64,000 bases of DNA from Pelagerythrobacter aerophilus (lineage in GTDB: Bacteria; Pseudomonadota; Alphaproteobacteria; Sphingomonadales; Sphingomonadaceae). The stretch is taken from positions 294,501 through 358,500 of the forward strand of contig NZ_QXFK01000018.1 of assembly GCF_003581645.1 (NCBI RefSeq). The letters are read 5' to 3'. The position numbers and the translations under genes were made by a program. The notes beneath the pieces were generated by a model that ran no database searches, had not been told where the DNA came from, and worked only from the letters and a program-made list of their open reading frames with translations. How positions within the stretch are numbered: the stretch's first letter is position 1; every line of letters starts with the position of its first letter. Shown here piece by piece: positions 1 through 9,792 of the stretch.

Positions 1-2
1 TC

Positions 3-359
3 GCGCTCGCCTTCGTGCTGTTCGCCGCGGGGGAGTGGTTCGCGCGGTTCTTCACCGACGATCCTGCGGTGATTGCCGAGTTCGACAGTTACCTGCGGAT
101 CGCCGCCTGGGGCTATGCGGGTTTCGGAATCCTGATCGTCGCCAACGGTGCGCTGAACGCGGTCGACAAGGCCGGCTGGGCGCTGACGCAGAGCTGTGCG
201 CGGGTGTTCCTGGTCATGCTGCCCTTCGGATGGCTGCTGCGCCCGCATTGGGGCGCGGAGGCGATCTATGCTGCGGAGCTTGCCGCCAACGTCGTCGGCG
301 GCACGATCGCGGCGCTCATCGTCTGGCGTGCGCTGCGGCACTTTCCCGGGAAGCAGTGA
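3..359 (+). CDS. MATE family efflux transporter, C-terminal part
   Basis: Only the last 118 or so residues lie in the window; the frame is open back to base 3 and the 5' end is missing. The visible part has three hydrophobic segments and the FFTDDPAVI and YLRIAAWGYAGFGI stretches typical of the C-terminal half of MATE (NorM-type) multidrug/cation antiporters. These inner-membrane proteins expel cationic drugs or metabolites using H+ or Na+. The gene ends 59 bp before cheA and is probably unrelated to it. The substrate cannot be told from this fragment. Confidence 0.75.
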   Translation, partial: ALAFVLFAAGEWFARFFTDDPAVIAEFDSYLRIAAWGYAGFGILIVANGALNAVDKAGWALTQSCARVFLVMLPFGWLLRPHWGAEAIYAAELAANVVGGTIAALIVWRALRHFPGKQ

Positions 360-418
360 CCGTTCGTTAACCATCCTTGGCCATACCTTTCCGCATTATC
401 GGGGGGGCTTGGATTTCG

Positions 419-2761
419 ATGGACGACCTGCTGGCAGATTTCGTGGCTGAAACCCGCGAGATGCTCCAAGCGATCGAGGGTGAGATCGTGGCGTGGGAAG
501 CCGATCCCGCGGACCGCGAGCGGCTCGATGCGATTTTCCGTTTCGTCCATACGGTCAAAGGCAACTGCGGTTTCTTCGATTTCCCTCGGCTCGAGAGGCT
601 GAGCCACGCTGCGGAAAGCGCGCTGTCCGAAGTGCGCGCCGGTCGCCGGCGGGCCAGCAGCACGCTGGTCACGGCGGTGCTCGCGGTTATCGACCGCATC
701 ACCGACATGATCGAGGCGATCGACGCCGGCGAGGAACTGCCGGAAGGCGGCGACGACATGCTGATCGATGCGCTGGAACCGGGGCGCGACGAGCCCGACA
801 GCGAGATGATCCAGGCGGGAGAGCAGACCAGTCCCCGGGCGGCGCGGACAGGCAACACGCGCTCGATCCGGCTGCCGGTCGAGTTGTTGGACCGGGTAAT
901 GAGCGGCGTTTCCGACATGGTCCTCGCGCGCAACGAACTCGCCCGGCGACTGCGCGACCACGGCGCCGATCCCGCGCTGCAGGCCCCGTTCGAGCGCCTC
1001 TCCACCATTCTCGACGAGGTTCGCGAAGGCGCGACCCGAATGCGAATGCAGCGGCTCGAGCATCTGTTCGGCGCCCTGCCGCGCATGGTCCGCGATCTTT
1101 CCGCGGAGCTCGGCAAACAGGTAATGATCGATCTCGAAGGCGGTGACGTCGAACTCGACCGCGAGATGATCGAATCGGTACGCGATCCGCTGACGCATAT
1201 CCTGCGCAATGCGGTCGATCACGGGGTCGAACCGCCCGCCGAGCGGCTTGCTGCAGGCAAACGCGAAATCGGCATCATCGCCGTGTCCGCGCGCCGCACC
1301 GGCAACCGCATCACCATCGCGGTGAGTGACGACGGGCGCGGAATCGCGCTCGACAAGCTCGCCAAAAAGGCCGTGGCGGCAGGTGTGGCGAGCGCCGCCG
1401 ATGTTGCCGCGATGACGGGCGAGCAGAAGCTCGACCTGATCTTCGCTCCCGGGCTCTCGACCGCCGACACTGTAAGCCAGGTCTCCGGCCGCGGCGTCGG
1501 GATGGACGTGGTGCGCGCCAACGTCGAGAAATTCGGCGGCTCGGTCTCGGTCTCAAGCAAGGAAGGCAGGGGCACGATCGTATTCCTCCACTTGCCGCTG
1601 ACGCTCAGCATTGTGGAGGGGCTGACGGTGAAAGTCGGCCCGCATACGCTCGGCCTGCCTCGTTCGTACATCGTCGAGATCGCACGCAGCGTCTCGCGCT
1701 CGGTCGAAGTCGATCGGCTTGGCGACGGTATCTTCCTCACCTTCCGCGGCGAACGCGTGCCGTGTCTCGATCTCGCCGAGGTGCTCGGGCTCGAGGAGAA
1801 GGTCGATCTCGACCGCGCCACATTCGTTTTCCTGCGGCTCGTCAGCGGCGATCTGTTCGCGCTCGCGGTCGACCGGGTGCTCGACAACGAGGACTTCGTG
1901 CTCAAGCCCCTGTCGCCGGCGCTGGAGGCAATCGGCCTCTACGGCGGCACGGCGCTGCTCGACGACGGCAAGCCGATCCTCAAGATCGACGTTCCCCGCC
2001 TCGCCGACGCATACGGATTGGCCAGCCATACGCGCATCCGCACCACAATCCAGGAGCGCAGTGCCGAAGCGTCCGCGCCCGTGGAGCACGCGGTCGTCTT
2101 CACCTCCTTCGCCGGACGAAGGCGCGCCATCCGCATGGCACCCATCCGCCATATTCATACGCTGCCGGTCTCCGCGATCGAGCCGACCGAGGCCGGAATG
2201 CTGGCAACCGTCGACGGCGCGATCCTGCCGTTGCTGGGAACCGAAGGTGGGACGTTCACCAACGAAACGATCACCGCGCTGCGCCTGGGGGATGGTGAGG
2301 TCGAGCTGCTCTACGCGGTGGCGGGCATCGTCGATTCGGTAGAGCTACCCGGCCCCGTCGTGCCGCTCGAAGGCGAGGACACGCTGGAAGGCACGGCCCT
2401 GATCGACGGCGCCATCGTCGGCGTGATCGACGCGCACGGGCTGTTCGCCCGTTATGGCCGCACTGCCATGCCCGCCCAGCGCCCGACCTGCCGCCTGCCG
2501 GGCTCCGACCCGTGGGTGGCGAGCTTCCTCGAACCGCTGATCCGGTCGGCCGGGTACGACGTGCTCGGCGACAGCGACGGGTGCGCTGCCGACATCACCG
2601 TAACGCTCGACACGGCAGAGGAACCTGGCGGCGCCGCCGCAGCCGTCGTCCGCCTGCGCTCGCGCCCCGAAGGCGCCGAACACGATCCGGAAAGCATCTA
2701 CCGCTACGACCGCGAAGGGCTCCTCTCGGCCCTCGCCCGCGTACGCACGGGAGCACGATAA
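419..2761 (+). CDS. cheA: Chemotaxis histidine kinase CheA (no P2 domain, extra C-terminal domains)
   Basis: Cytoplasmic kinase that relays receptor state to CheY and CheB. The 780 residues run: Hpt domain with phospho-His44 in HTVKGNCGFF; a short linker where the P2 CheY-docking domain would be; dimerisation helices from about 148; HATPase with N-box near 260-268, DDGRGI at 304-309 and GRGVGMD at 357-363; a CheW-like domain at about 395-535; a second, weaker CheW-like segment at about 555-680; and a final 90 residues resembling a receiver without its usual aspartate pocket. The ATG at 419 follows a G-rich stretch; an in-frame ATG at 377 has no better ribosome site and would add 14 atypical residues. 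First gene of the che operon. The kinase core is certain; the two C-terminal domain calls are by eye. Confidence 0.93.
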   Translation: MDDLLADFVAETREMLQAIEGEIVAWEADPADRERLDAIFRFVHTVKGNCGFFDFPRLERLSHAAESALSEVRAGRRRASSTLVTAVLAVIDRITDMIEAIDAGEELPEGGDDMLIDALEPGRDEPDSEMIQAGEQTSPRAARTGNTRSIRLPVELLDRVMSGVSDMVLARNELARRLRDHGADPALQAPFERLSTILDEVREGATRMRMQRLEHLFGALPRMVRDLSAELGKQVMIDLEGGDVELDREMIESVRDPLTHILRNAVDHGVEPPAERLAAGKREIGIIAVSARRTGNRITIAVSDDGRGIALDKLAKKAVAAGVASAADVAAMTGEQKLDLIFAPGLSTADTVSQVSGRGVGMDVVRANVEKFGGSVSVSSKEGRGTIVFLHLPLTLSIVEGLTVKVGPHTLGLPRSYIVEIARSVSRSVEVDRLGDGIFLTFRGERVPCLDLAEVLGLEEKVDLDRATFVFLRLVSGDLFALAVDRVLDNEDFVLKPLSPALEAIGLYGGTALLDDGKPILKIDVPRLADAYGLASHTRIRTTIQERSAEASAPVEHAVVFTSFAGRRRAIRMAPIRHIHTLPVSAIEPTEAGMLATVDGAILPLLGTEGGTFTNETITALRLGDGEVELLYAVAGIVDSVELPGPVVPLEGEDTLEGTALIDGAIVGVIDAHGLFARYGRTAMPAQRPTCRLPGSDPWVASFLEPLIRSAGYDVLGDSDGCAADITVTLDTAEEPGGAAAAVVRLRSRPEGAEHDPESIYRYDREGLLSALARVRTGAR

Positions 2762-3195
2762 TGGGCAGCTTGCTTCTCCTCACGCGTATCGGCGGACGCC
2801 CGGCCGCGTTCCGGGCCGAGGACATCGGCTCGATCGTCGAGTTGACCGAGATCGCCCCGGTTCCCCGCGCGCCGGACTTCGTCGCCGGCCTCACCGGCTT
2901 GCGCAGCCGCGCGCTGACCGTGATCGACAGCCGCAAGGCTCTCGCCCTCCCCGGCACTCCCGACCCGCCCGACGTGCGCGCACCTGTCGTCGAAGTGGGC
3001 GGGCATGCCTACGCCCTGCTTGTCGACCGAGTGGACGACGTCGTCGCCGCTGAGGGGGAGCCTACGCCGCCGCCAGCCACGCTGGGGCCTGCCTGGGCGC
3101 GGGTCGCGTGCGGAATGATTGAAACTGCCGCCGGTCCTGCCGTTCTGATCGATGTGGCCGCCCTGGTCGCGGGCCCGCATCGGGCTGCCGCTTAA
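2761..3195 (+). CDS. cheW: Chemotaxis coupling protein CheW
   Basis: Small cytoplasmic adaptor (144 residues) that links receptors to CheA. It has the two-subdomain SH3-like CheW pattern: an opening strand pair that reads out as RIGGRPAAFRAEDI, the PRAPDFVAGLTGLRSRALTVIDSRKAL stretch that corresponds to the receptor/CheA contact region, and a closing VLIDVAALV strand. The start codon overlaps the cheA stop by one base (TAATG), indicating translational coupling. It is near the short end for CheW, and its N-terminus is close-packed onto the first strand. An upstream extension of the frame inside cheA is open but is not expected to be used. Confidence 0.88.
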   Translation: MGSLLLLTRIGGRPAAFRAEDIGSIVELTEIAPVPRAPDFVAGLTGLRSRALTVIDSRKALALPGTPDPPDVRAPVVEVGGHAYALLVDRVDDVVAAEGEPTPPPATLGPAWARVACGMIETAAGPAVLIDVAALVAGPHRAAA

Positions 3196-3249
3196 ACGAT
3201 TGGTTACCTGGAACGAATAATCCGGGATTGCAGAATAAGGATCGCATAA

Positions 3250-3615
3250 ATGAAGACCTGTCTGATCGTCGATGATTCGCGTGTGATCCGCAAGGTGTCA
3301 CGCCACATCCTCGAATCGCTCGGCCTCTCGGTCGAGGAAGCGGAAAACGGCGAAAAGGGCATCGCGCATTGCGAAAGGGCCATGCCCGATCTGGTGCTGC
3401 TCGATTGGAACATGCCGGTGATGACCGGCATCGAATTCATCACCCACCTGCGCCGTATGCCCGGGGGTGACGTGCCCAAGGTCGTGTTCTGCACCACCGA
3501 GAACGACATTGCGCACATCCGCGAGGCAATCGGGGCCGGCGCCGACGAATACGTGATGAAGCCGTTCGATCACGAGACCCTGCAGATAAAGCTCCAGCTC
3601 GTCGGAATGGCCTGA
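3250..3615 (+). CDS. cheY: Chemotaxis response regulator CheY
   Basis: Single-domain receiver of 121 residues. The acidic pair D8-D9, phospho-acceptor D52 (LLDWNMP), T82/T83 and K104 (VMKPFD) are all present, so it should be phosphorylated by CheA. There is no output domain, as expected for a diffusible CheY that acts on a motor or another protein. It lies 54 bp after cheW, the widest gap in the operon, with an AAGGAT-like ribosome site ahead of the ATG. No flagellar gene is in view, so its target is open. Confidence 0.93.
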   Translation: MKTCLIVDDSRVIRKVSRHILESLGLSVEEAENGEKGIAHCERAMPDLVLLDWNMPVMTGIEFITHLRRMPGGDVPKVVFCTTENDIAHIREAIGAGADEYVMKPFDHETLQIKLQLVGMA

Positions 3616-3625
3616 GGGCCGGCCC

Positions 3626-4729
3626 GTGGGTGCGGAGAGCAGCATCGCGACCGGAGAGGCCGGAAGGCCGCCGACGGAGCGAACGCCCATCAGGGTGATG
3701 ATCGTCGACGATTCGCTGACGGTCCGCGCCGTGCTCTCCAGGATCATCGCGCCCGAAGGCGATATGATCATCGTGGGCAAGACGGGCAGCGCGGAGAATG
3801 CGCTCGCAGCCCTCGCGACCGCTCCTGCCGACGTCGTGCTGCTCGATCTCGAAATGCCCGGCATGGGCGGCCTTCACGCGCTGCCCAAGATCCTCGCCGC
3901 GCATGCCAGCACGCAGGTGCTGGTCGTTTCCTCGCTCACCGAAGACGGAGCGGAACACACGCTGGCGGCGCTTTCGATGGGCGCTGCCGATACCATGCTC
4001 AAGCCGCGCAGCGGCGAATTCGATCAGCACTATCGCACCGCGCTGCTGCAACGCATCCGTGCGCTGGGCCGGCGCAGGCGTACAGGCGCGGCTGTCATGC
4101 CGCCGGACGAGCCGCCGCTACGCGCGCGCAACAAGCGGGATGGCCCGCTCGAAGTCATCGGCATCGGCGCCTCGACCGGCGGCATTCATGCGCTCTGCAT
4201 GCTGCTGCGAAGCCTGCCGCGCTATATCGAAGCGCCGATCCTGGTCACGCAGCATTTGCCCGAAACCTTCATGCAGGTCTTCGCCGGGCAGCTCGAGCTT
4301 GCGAGCGGGCGGGAAGCCGTGGTGATCGACCGCGCGATGCCGGTCGAAAGCGGGCGCATCCATATCGCGCCCGGCGACGGGCACCTTCTGCTTCGCCGGG
4401 AAGCCGGTGAACTGCTTGCAGATACGGCCGCTTTCAGAGCGCCGAGCGGATGCATGCCCTCTGTCGATGTCATGTTCGAGAGTATGGCCGAAGCAACCGA
4501 ACACGCGGCGCTCGGCATCGTCCTCTCGGGAATGGGCCGCGATGGTCTGATCGGTGCCGAGCGGCTGATCCACGCCGGCGGCAATATCATCGCACAGGAT
4601 GAGGCCAGCTCTTCCGTCTGGGGCATGCCGCGCGCCGTCGTCCAGGCAGGGCTGGCTTCGGCCGTGCTCCCGCCGGAGAAGATCGCCCTGCGGATCGCGC
4701 TCCACGCCGGAGAAGCGGCATGGAGGTGA
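3626..4729 (+). CDS. cheB: Protein-glutamate methylesterase CheB
   Basis: Adaptation enzyme of 367 residues that removes methyl groups from (and deamidates) receptor glutamines/glutamates. An N-terminal receiver (D28-D29, phospho-acceptor D74, K126) is followed by a linker to about 170 and the methylesterase domain with catalytic S183 (GIGASTGG), H210 (TQHLP) and D306 (GMGRDG). The start is GTG at 3626, preceded by GAGGG, 10 bp after cheY; an in-frame ATG that trims the first 24 residues would cut into the first receiver strand, so GTG is preferred. The end overlaps cheR by 10 bp. Confidence 0.93.
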   Translation: MGAESSIATGEAGRPPTERTPIRVMIVDDSLTVRAVLSRIIAPEGDMIIVGKTGSAENALAALATAPADVVLLDLEMPGMGGLHALPKILAAHASTQVLVVSSLTEDGAEHTLAALSMGAADTMLKPRSGEFDQHYRTALLQRIRALGRRRRTGAAVMPPDEPPLRARNKRDGPLEVIGIGASTGGIHALCMLLRSLPRYIEAPILVTQHLPETFMQVFAGQLELASGREAVVIDRAMPVESGRIHIAPGDGHLLLRREAGELLADTAAFRAPSGCMPSVDVMFESMAEATEHAALGIVLSGMGRDGLIGAERLIHAGGNIIAQDEASSSVWGMPRAVVQAGLASAVLPPEKIALRIALHAGEAAWR

Positions 4730-5580
4730 CTCAGATTTCCCACCGGATCATTGCCGACCTGCTCCTCGAGCGAACCGGACAGCAGCTCACCGCAACCCGC
4801 CAGTGGCGCATCGGCAGTGCGCTAGCGGGGGTGTTCCGCGAATATGGGATCGACAATGTCGACCAGCTCGTCTGCATGCTCGGCACGGGCGATTGCGAGG
4901 AAGTCTCGCGCAAGGTCGTCGAAGCCCTGCTCAACAACGAGACCTACTTCTTTCGCGACCGCCAGCTCTTTCAGCAGCTATCCGAAACCGTCCTGCCCGA
5001 CCTCGCCGCCAAGCGCGCGGGCACGCGCCGCTTGTCGATCTGGTCCGCCGGCTGCTCGACCGGGCAGGAGGCGCTGTCGCTGTCGATGATGTTCGCGGAT
5101 CGCCCGCACATGTGGCGCGGATGGAAGATCGAGATTCTGGGCACCGATGTTTCGTCTCACGCGATCGCCGCCGCCCGGCGCGCCTGTTACAGCCAGTTCG
5201 AGATCCAGCGCGGTCTCGGCGTTGCGCAGATGCTTCGCCACTTCAACGAGACGCCGCGGGGATGGGAGCCAGACCCGGCGCTGCTGGCGCCGATCTGTTA
5301 CCGCGTCGGCAACGTACTCGACATGCAGACGCGGCCCGAGCGCTTCGATCTCGTGCTGTGCCGCAACGTGTTGCTCTATTTCGACGGAGAGACGCGGCGG
5401 CGCGCGCTCGGCCGCGTGGCCGACAGCCTGCGCGATGACGGCTGGCTGATGCTCGGCGCCGGCGAGACGATGGCGGGCACAGGCGGGCGTTTCGAGCCCG
5501 CCACGGACGTCCAGGGGCTCTACCGTCGCGTCGAAGCGCGGGCACCGGCTCTCGGCACCCGAATGGCGGCTGCAAGGTAA
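4720..5580 (+). CDS. cheR: Chemotaxis protein methyltransferase CheR
   Basis: SAM-dependent enzyme of 286 residues that methylates receptor glutamates, opposing CheB. The N-terminal helical domain ends in NNETYFFRD (72-80), the SAM-binding loop is SAGCSTGQEALS (109-120), and LCRNVLLYF lies at 213-221; all are CheR hallmarks. It overlaps cheB by 10 bp, so the pair is probably translated together. The C-terminus is short and basic. The only MCP in the operon also lacks an obvious pentapeptide tether, so methylation here may not use tethering. Confidence 0.93.
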   Translation: MEVTQISHRIIADLLLERTGQQLTATRQWRIGSALAGVFREYGIDNVDQLVCMLGTGDCEEVSRKVVEALLNNETYFFRDRQLFQQLSETVLPDLAAKRAGTRRLSIWSAGCSTGQEALSLSMMFADRPHMWRGWKIEILGTDVSSHAIAAARRACYSQFEIQRGLGVAQMLRHFNETPRGWEPDPALLAPICYRVGNVLDMQTRPERFDLVLCRNVLLYFDGETRRRALGRVADSLRDDGWLMLGAGETMAGTGGRFEPATDVQGLYRRVEARAPALGTRMAAAR

Positions 5581-5654
5581 ATCGGCGTTTAACGCTTCTT
5601 TAGTGCCGCAACGCTAACTTGCGGAGCAAGAACAGGGATTTGGGGTCCGGGCGG

Positions 5655-7187
5655 GTGACACTTGAGGGGGAAAATCACGGTTTGGCGCCGCGACTGCTGG
5701 TGGTCGCGCCGGTAGCCATTCTGACGGCGATCTTCGCCGCGATCTGCCTCGTCCTGTCGATGAGCGACGATTTCCCGCTCACCCAGGCCTCGCCACCAAT
5801 CCTCGTCGGCATCGCCGCCTACGCGATCGCCGTGCTGTTGCTGCTGCGTTTCGGCTTTGCCCACGTCGCCCGGCTCGAGCAGCTCGGCATGACAGATAGC
5901 CTCAGCCAGCTTCCCAATCGCCGTGCGCTTCACCGGAACATCGCCGCAACCGCGACGACCGGGCATGAAATGGCCGTGGCGTTGATCGACCTCGACGGCT
6001 TCAAGACAGTCAATGATCTCTATGGACACGGGGTTGGCGACCGTCTGATCAAGGAAGTCGCACTGACCCTGCGCCGCCTGTGCGGCAACGACGCCGCCGC
6101 CTATCGCCTGGGCGGAGACGAGTTCGCGGTGAGCATGGTGGGGCCGCTCGCAGGAACGCTGCTCGAAGGGATCTGCCGCGGCCTGCTCGAGACGCTGTCG
6201 CAGCCAGTCGCACTCGACGACCGGCGCATCCCGATCGGGGCGAGTGTCGGGCTCGCTCGCTGTATGACCGGCGGAACGCTCGAATCCTCCGAGCTGCTGC
6301 GCCGCGCCGACGTGGCGATGTACGTATCCAAGCGCGACGGCAAGATGCGCTGCACCTGGTTCAAGGACGAGTTCGACCGCAGCCTGGAGGCGATGCGCGA
6401 TCTCGACAACGAACTGCGCGCGGCGCTGCTCAACGAAGAATTCCGCGTTCACTATCAGCCCTTGGTGGACGCAAGGACACACCGCGTCGTGGCGGTGGAA
6501 TCGCTGCTGCGGTGGCAACGCCCGGACGGGCGGGACGTGGGCCCCAACGTGTTCATTCCGGTGGCCGAGGAATCGGGGCTGATCAATGCGATCGGTCTGT
6601 GGGTGCTGCGCCGCGCCTGCACCGATGCCCTCCCATGGGGCATCCAGCTTTCGATCAACATCTCTGCCGCACAGCTCCGCAATCCCGAATTCCCGTTCCA
6701 GCTCGGACAGGTTTTGGAGGAGACCGGCTTTCCGCCCGAGCGGCTCGAGCTGGAGATCACCGAGACCTGTCTCGTGCTCGACCCAGTCGTCGCCGAGCGC
6801 AGCCTGGACCTGGTGCGCGGCCTCGGCGTCGATGTCGTGCTGGACGATTTCGGTACCGGCTATGCCTCGATCGGCTTCCTGCGGCAGTTCCGCTTCGAGA
6901 AGCTCAAGCTCGACCGCTCGCTGGTTGTCGATTCGGCGGTGGACGAGAGCCTGCGCGCAATGATGCTTTCCAGCATCTCGATGGCGCGCGCGCTCAAGAT
7001 GCGGGTGACGGCCGAAGGGGTCGAAACCGAAGCCCAGGCCGCAATGGTACGCAGCGCCGGCTGCGACCACATCCAGGGCTGGCTCTTCTTCGCACCGATG
7101 CCGGCTGACGATATCCCACAGCATCTCGCCCCAGCGCTCCTCGAGAAGGACACGGCGAAGGCCGAACCGGGAAGGAAAGTAGCATGA
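5655..7187 (+). CDS. Membrane GGDEF-EAL c-di-GMP synthase/phosphodiesterase
   Basis: Bifunctional c-di-GMP turnover protein. Two membrane helices lie near the start, joined by about 15 residues, so there is no periplasmic sensor. The GGDEF domain has an intact RLGGDEF signature; the RxxD product-inhibition site is not in its usual place. The EAL domain has ESLLRW for the EAL motif, LEITET, and DDFGTGYAS, so the metal-binding residues of an active phosphodiesterase appear present. The start is uncertain: GTG at 5655 is chosen; TTG codons at 5640 and 5619 are in frame. It lies between cheR and an MCP and overlaps the latter by 4 bp (ATGA), so the chemosensory pathway may control its activity. 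Which activity dominates cannot be read from sequence. Confidence 0.88.
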   Translation: MTLEGENHGLAPRLLVVAPVAILTAIFAAICLVLSMSDDFPLTQASPPILVGIAAYAIAVLLLLRFGFAHVARLEQLGMTDSLSQLPNRRALHRNIAATATTGHEMAVALIDLDGFKTVNDLYGHGVGDRLIKEVALTLRRLCGNDAAAYRLGGDEFAVSMVGPLAGTLLEGICRGLLETLSQPVALDDRRIPIGASVGLARCMTGGTLESSELLRRADVAMYVSKRDGKMRCTWFKDEFDRSLEAMRDLDNELRAALLNEEFRVHYQPLVDARTHRVVAVESLLRWQRPDGRDVGPNVFIPVAEESGLINAIGLWVLRRACTDALPWGIQLSINISAAQLRNPEFPFQLGQVLEETGFPPERLELEITETCLVLDPVVAERSLDLVRGLGVDVVLDDFGTGYASIGFLRQFRFEKLKLDRSLVVDSAVDESLRAMMLSSISMARALKMRVTAEGVETEAQAAMVRSAGCDHIQGWLFFAPMPADDIPQHLAPALLEKDTAKAEPGRKVA

Positions 7188-8545
7188 ACGCCCCGACGAC
7201 GATCATCGTGCCCGACGAGATGCGCGACGAGATCGAGCAGGTCGAGCTGAAGCAGTCCGATGCCGACGCAACCCGCGCCGATTTCGCGCTCATGCGCCGG
7301 TTCAACGATCAATCGCTTGCGCGCAAGACCGTGCTGCTCGGCGGACTTCCCCTCGTCGCACTCGCCCTGGTGACCGTGCTTGCGTGGATCGGACTGTCTT
7401 CGGCGGAATCGCAAGCCGCGTCGGTGCTACGCTGGCCGATCGTCGCCATCACGGTGCTCGCCGTCGCGCTCGGCCTCGGCGCAATCCGGGCCATGCTAAC
7501 CGACGTTTCGGAGCAACTCGGCACCCTCGCGCGCGACATGACTTCGCTGGTGGCCGGCCATCGCGATTTTACGATCCGCGGGATCGATCGGCAGGACGAG
7601 ATCGGCGAAATCTCGCGCGCGTTCGAAGTTTTCGTCAAATCCGGCGTCAAGCTCGACGAATTGTTCGCCAACCGCCGCGCGGAACGCGAGCGGCGCGAGA
7701 AGGAAGTCCGCACGTTCGCACGCACGTTCGAATCGAGCGTGGGCGAGGTCGTCTCCGGGGTTGGCGCAGCCTCGGCTCAGCTGAAGGCGACTGCCAGCTC
7801 GATGGCCGTCGCTGCCGAGCAGGGCGCAGCGCAGACCCAGCGCGTGGCGCAGGCGATGGCCGAGGCGTCCTCGGGCGTCACCGCCGCCGCCGCGGCGTCG
7901 GACGAATTCGCAATGTCGATCGGCGAGATCAGCCGCCAGGCGGCACAGTCGGCCGAGCTCGCACGGCGCGCGACCGGCTCGACCCGGGAGGCCAACGATA
8001 CGATCTCCACCCTGTCCACCACGGCCGAGCAGATCGGCCAGATCGTCGAGCTGATCTCGACCATTGCGCAGCGCACCAACCTGCTCGCGCTCAACGCCTC
8101 GATCGAGGCGGCACGCGGCGGGGAAGCCGGTCGCGGCTTCGCGGTCGTCGCGTCTGAGGTCAAGGAACTCGCATCGCAGACCGGCCGCGCAACCGAGCAG
8201 GTGGCGCAGCAGATCCGCGCGATCCAGGAATCGACTGGGGCCAGTGTGGGCGCTCTGCGCACGGTCGCAGATCAGGTGCAGCAGCTCGAATCGACCGCTG
8301 TCTCGATCGCATCTGCAGTCGATCAGCAGTCGGTCGCGGGGCAGGAACTGGCGCGCAACATCGACCTCGCCGCACGTAGCGCGAGCGAGGTACAGGCGAG
8401 CGTCGACCAGATCCGCGAAACCGCCCTCTCCACCGGTGCAGCCGCTTCGCAAGTTCTCAACTCGGCAACCGAGCTCGAAACCCAGGCATCGACGCTGCGC
8501 AGCCAGGTCGCGCGGGTCATGCAGGTGATCCTCAAGCGGAGCTGA
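7184..8545 (+). CDS. Methyl-accepting chemotaxis protein without an extracellular domain
   Basis: Receptor of 453 residues. After a 45-residue N-terminal segment come two membrane helices (about 48-71 and 83-103) separated by only about 12 residues, a HAMP-like region to about 155, and a long coiled-coil signalling domain. The hairpin tip at 296-330 carries the near-invariant MCP sequence ([20 protein letters not shown]). Since no ligand-binding domain is exposed, any signal should come from the cytoplasm, the membrane or a partner. It is the last gene of the che operon and is coupled by ATGA overlap to the GGDEF-EAL gene. It is the only receptor in the window and the likely input to this CheA. 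Confidence 0.92.
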   Translation: MNAPTTIIVPDEMRDEIEQVELKQSDADATRADFALMRRFNDQSLARKTVLLGGLPLVALALVTVLAWIGLSSAESQAASVLRWPIVAITVLAVALGLGAIRAMLTDVSEQLGTLARDMTSLVAGHRDFTIRGIDRQDEIGEISRAFEVFVKSGVKLDELFANRRAERERREKEVRTFARTFESSVGEVVSGVGAASAQLKATASSMAVAAEQGAAQTQRVAQAMAEASSGVTAAAAASDEFAMSIGEISRQAAQSAELARRATGSTREANDTISTLSTTAEQIGQIVELISTIAQRTNLLALNASIEAARGGEAGRGFAVVASEVKELASQTGRATEQVAQQIRAIQESTGASVGALRTVADQVQQLESTAVSIASAVDQQSVAGQELARNIDLAARSASEVQASVDQIRETALSTGAAASQVLNSATELETQASTLRSQVARVMQVILKRS

Positions 8546-8653
8546 AGGTCCGGCGCCAGCGCTCTCACGCACAAGATCCTTGGTGCACGGCGCTTCGCAG
8601 CGCTATGGCGGCAGCGGACGACGGGAACCATCCCGGCGGAGGGAGAGACGCAA

Positions 8654-9757
<1,104 letters not shown>

Positions 9758-9760
<3 letters not shown>

Positions 9761-9771
9761 AAACGGTTACA
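9758..9771. promoter_or_regulatory. LacI-family operator over the lacI promoter
   Basis: TGAAAACGGTTACA is a near-palindrome. It matches the inverse of the site at 21633-21646 in 13 of 14 positions. It overlaps a possible -10 (TACATT, 9768-9773), which has a TTGCCG -35 sixteen bases upstream (9746-9751). The site is 22 bp before lacI and suggests autoregulation and control of the downstream ABC/GH1 operon. LacI-type regulators commonly bind such sites with a central CG step; binding here is inferred. Confidence 0.7.
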
Positions 9772-9792
9772 TTGACTCGGGAGAGGGAAGGC

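Noticed and set aside
5589-7124. Long open frame opposite the GGDEF-EAL gene
   Set aside because: It mirrors codon bias of the real gene; its translation is His/Arg/Gln-rich with no domain, and the plus-strand frame has clear GGDEF and EAL motifs.
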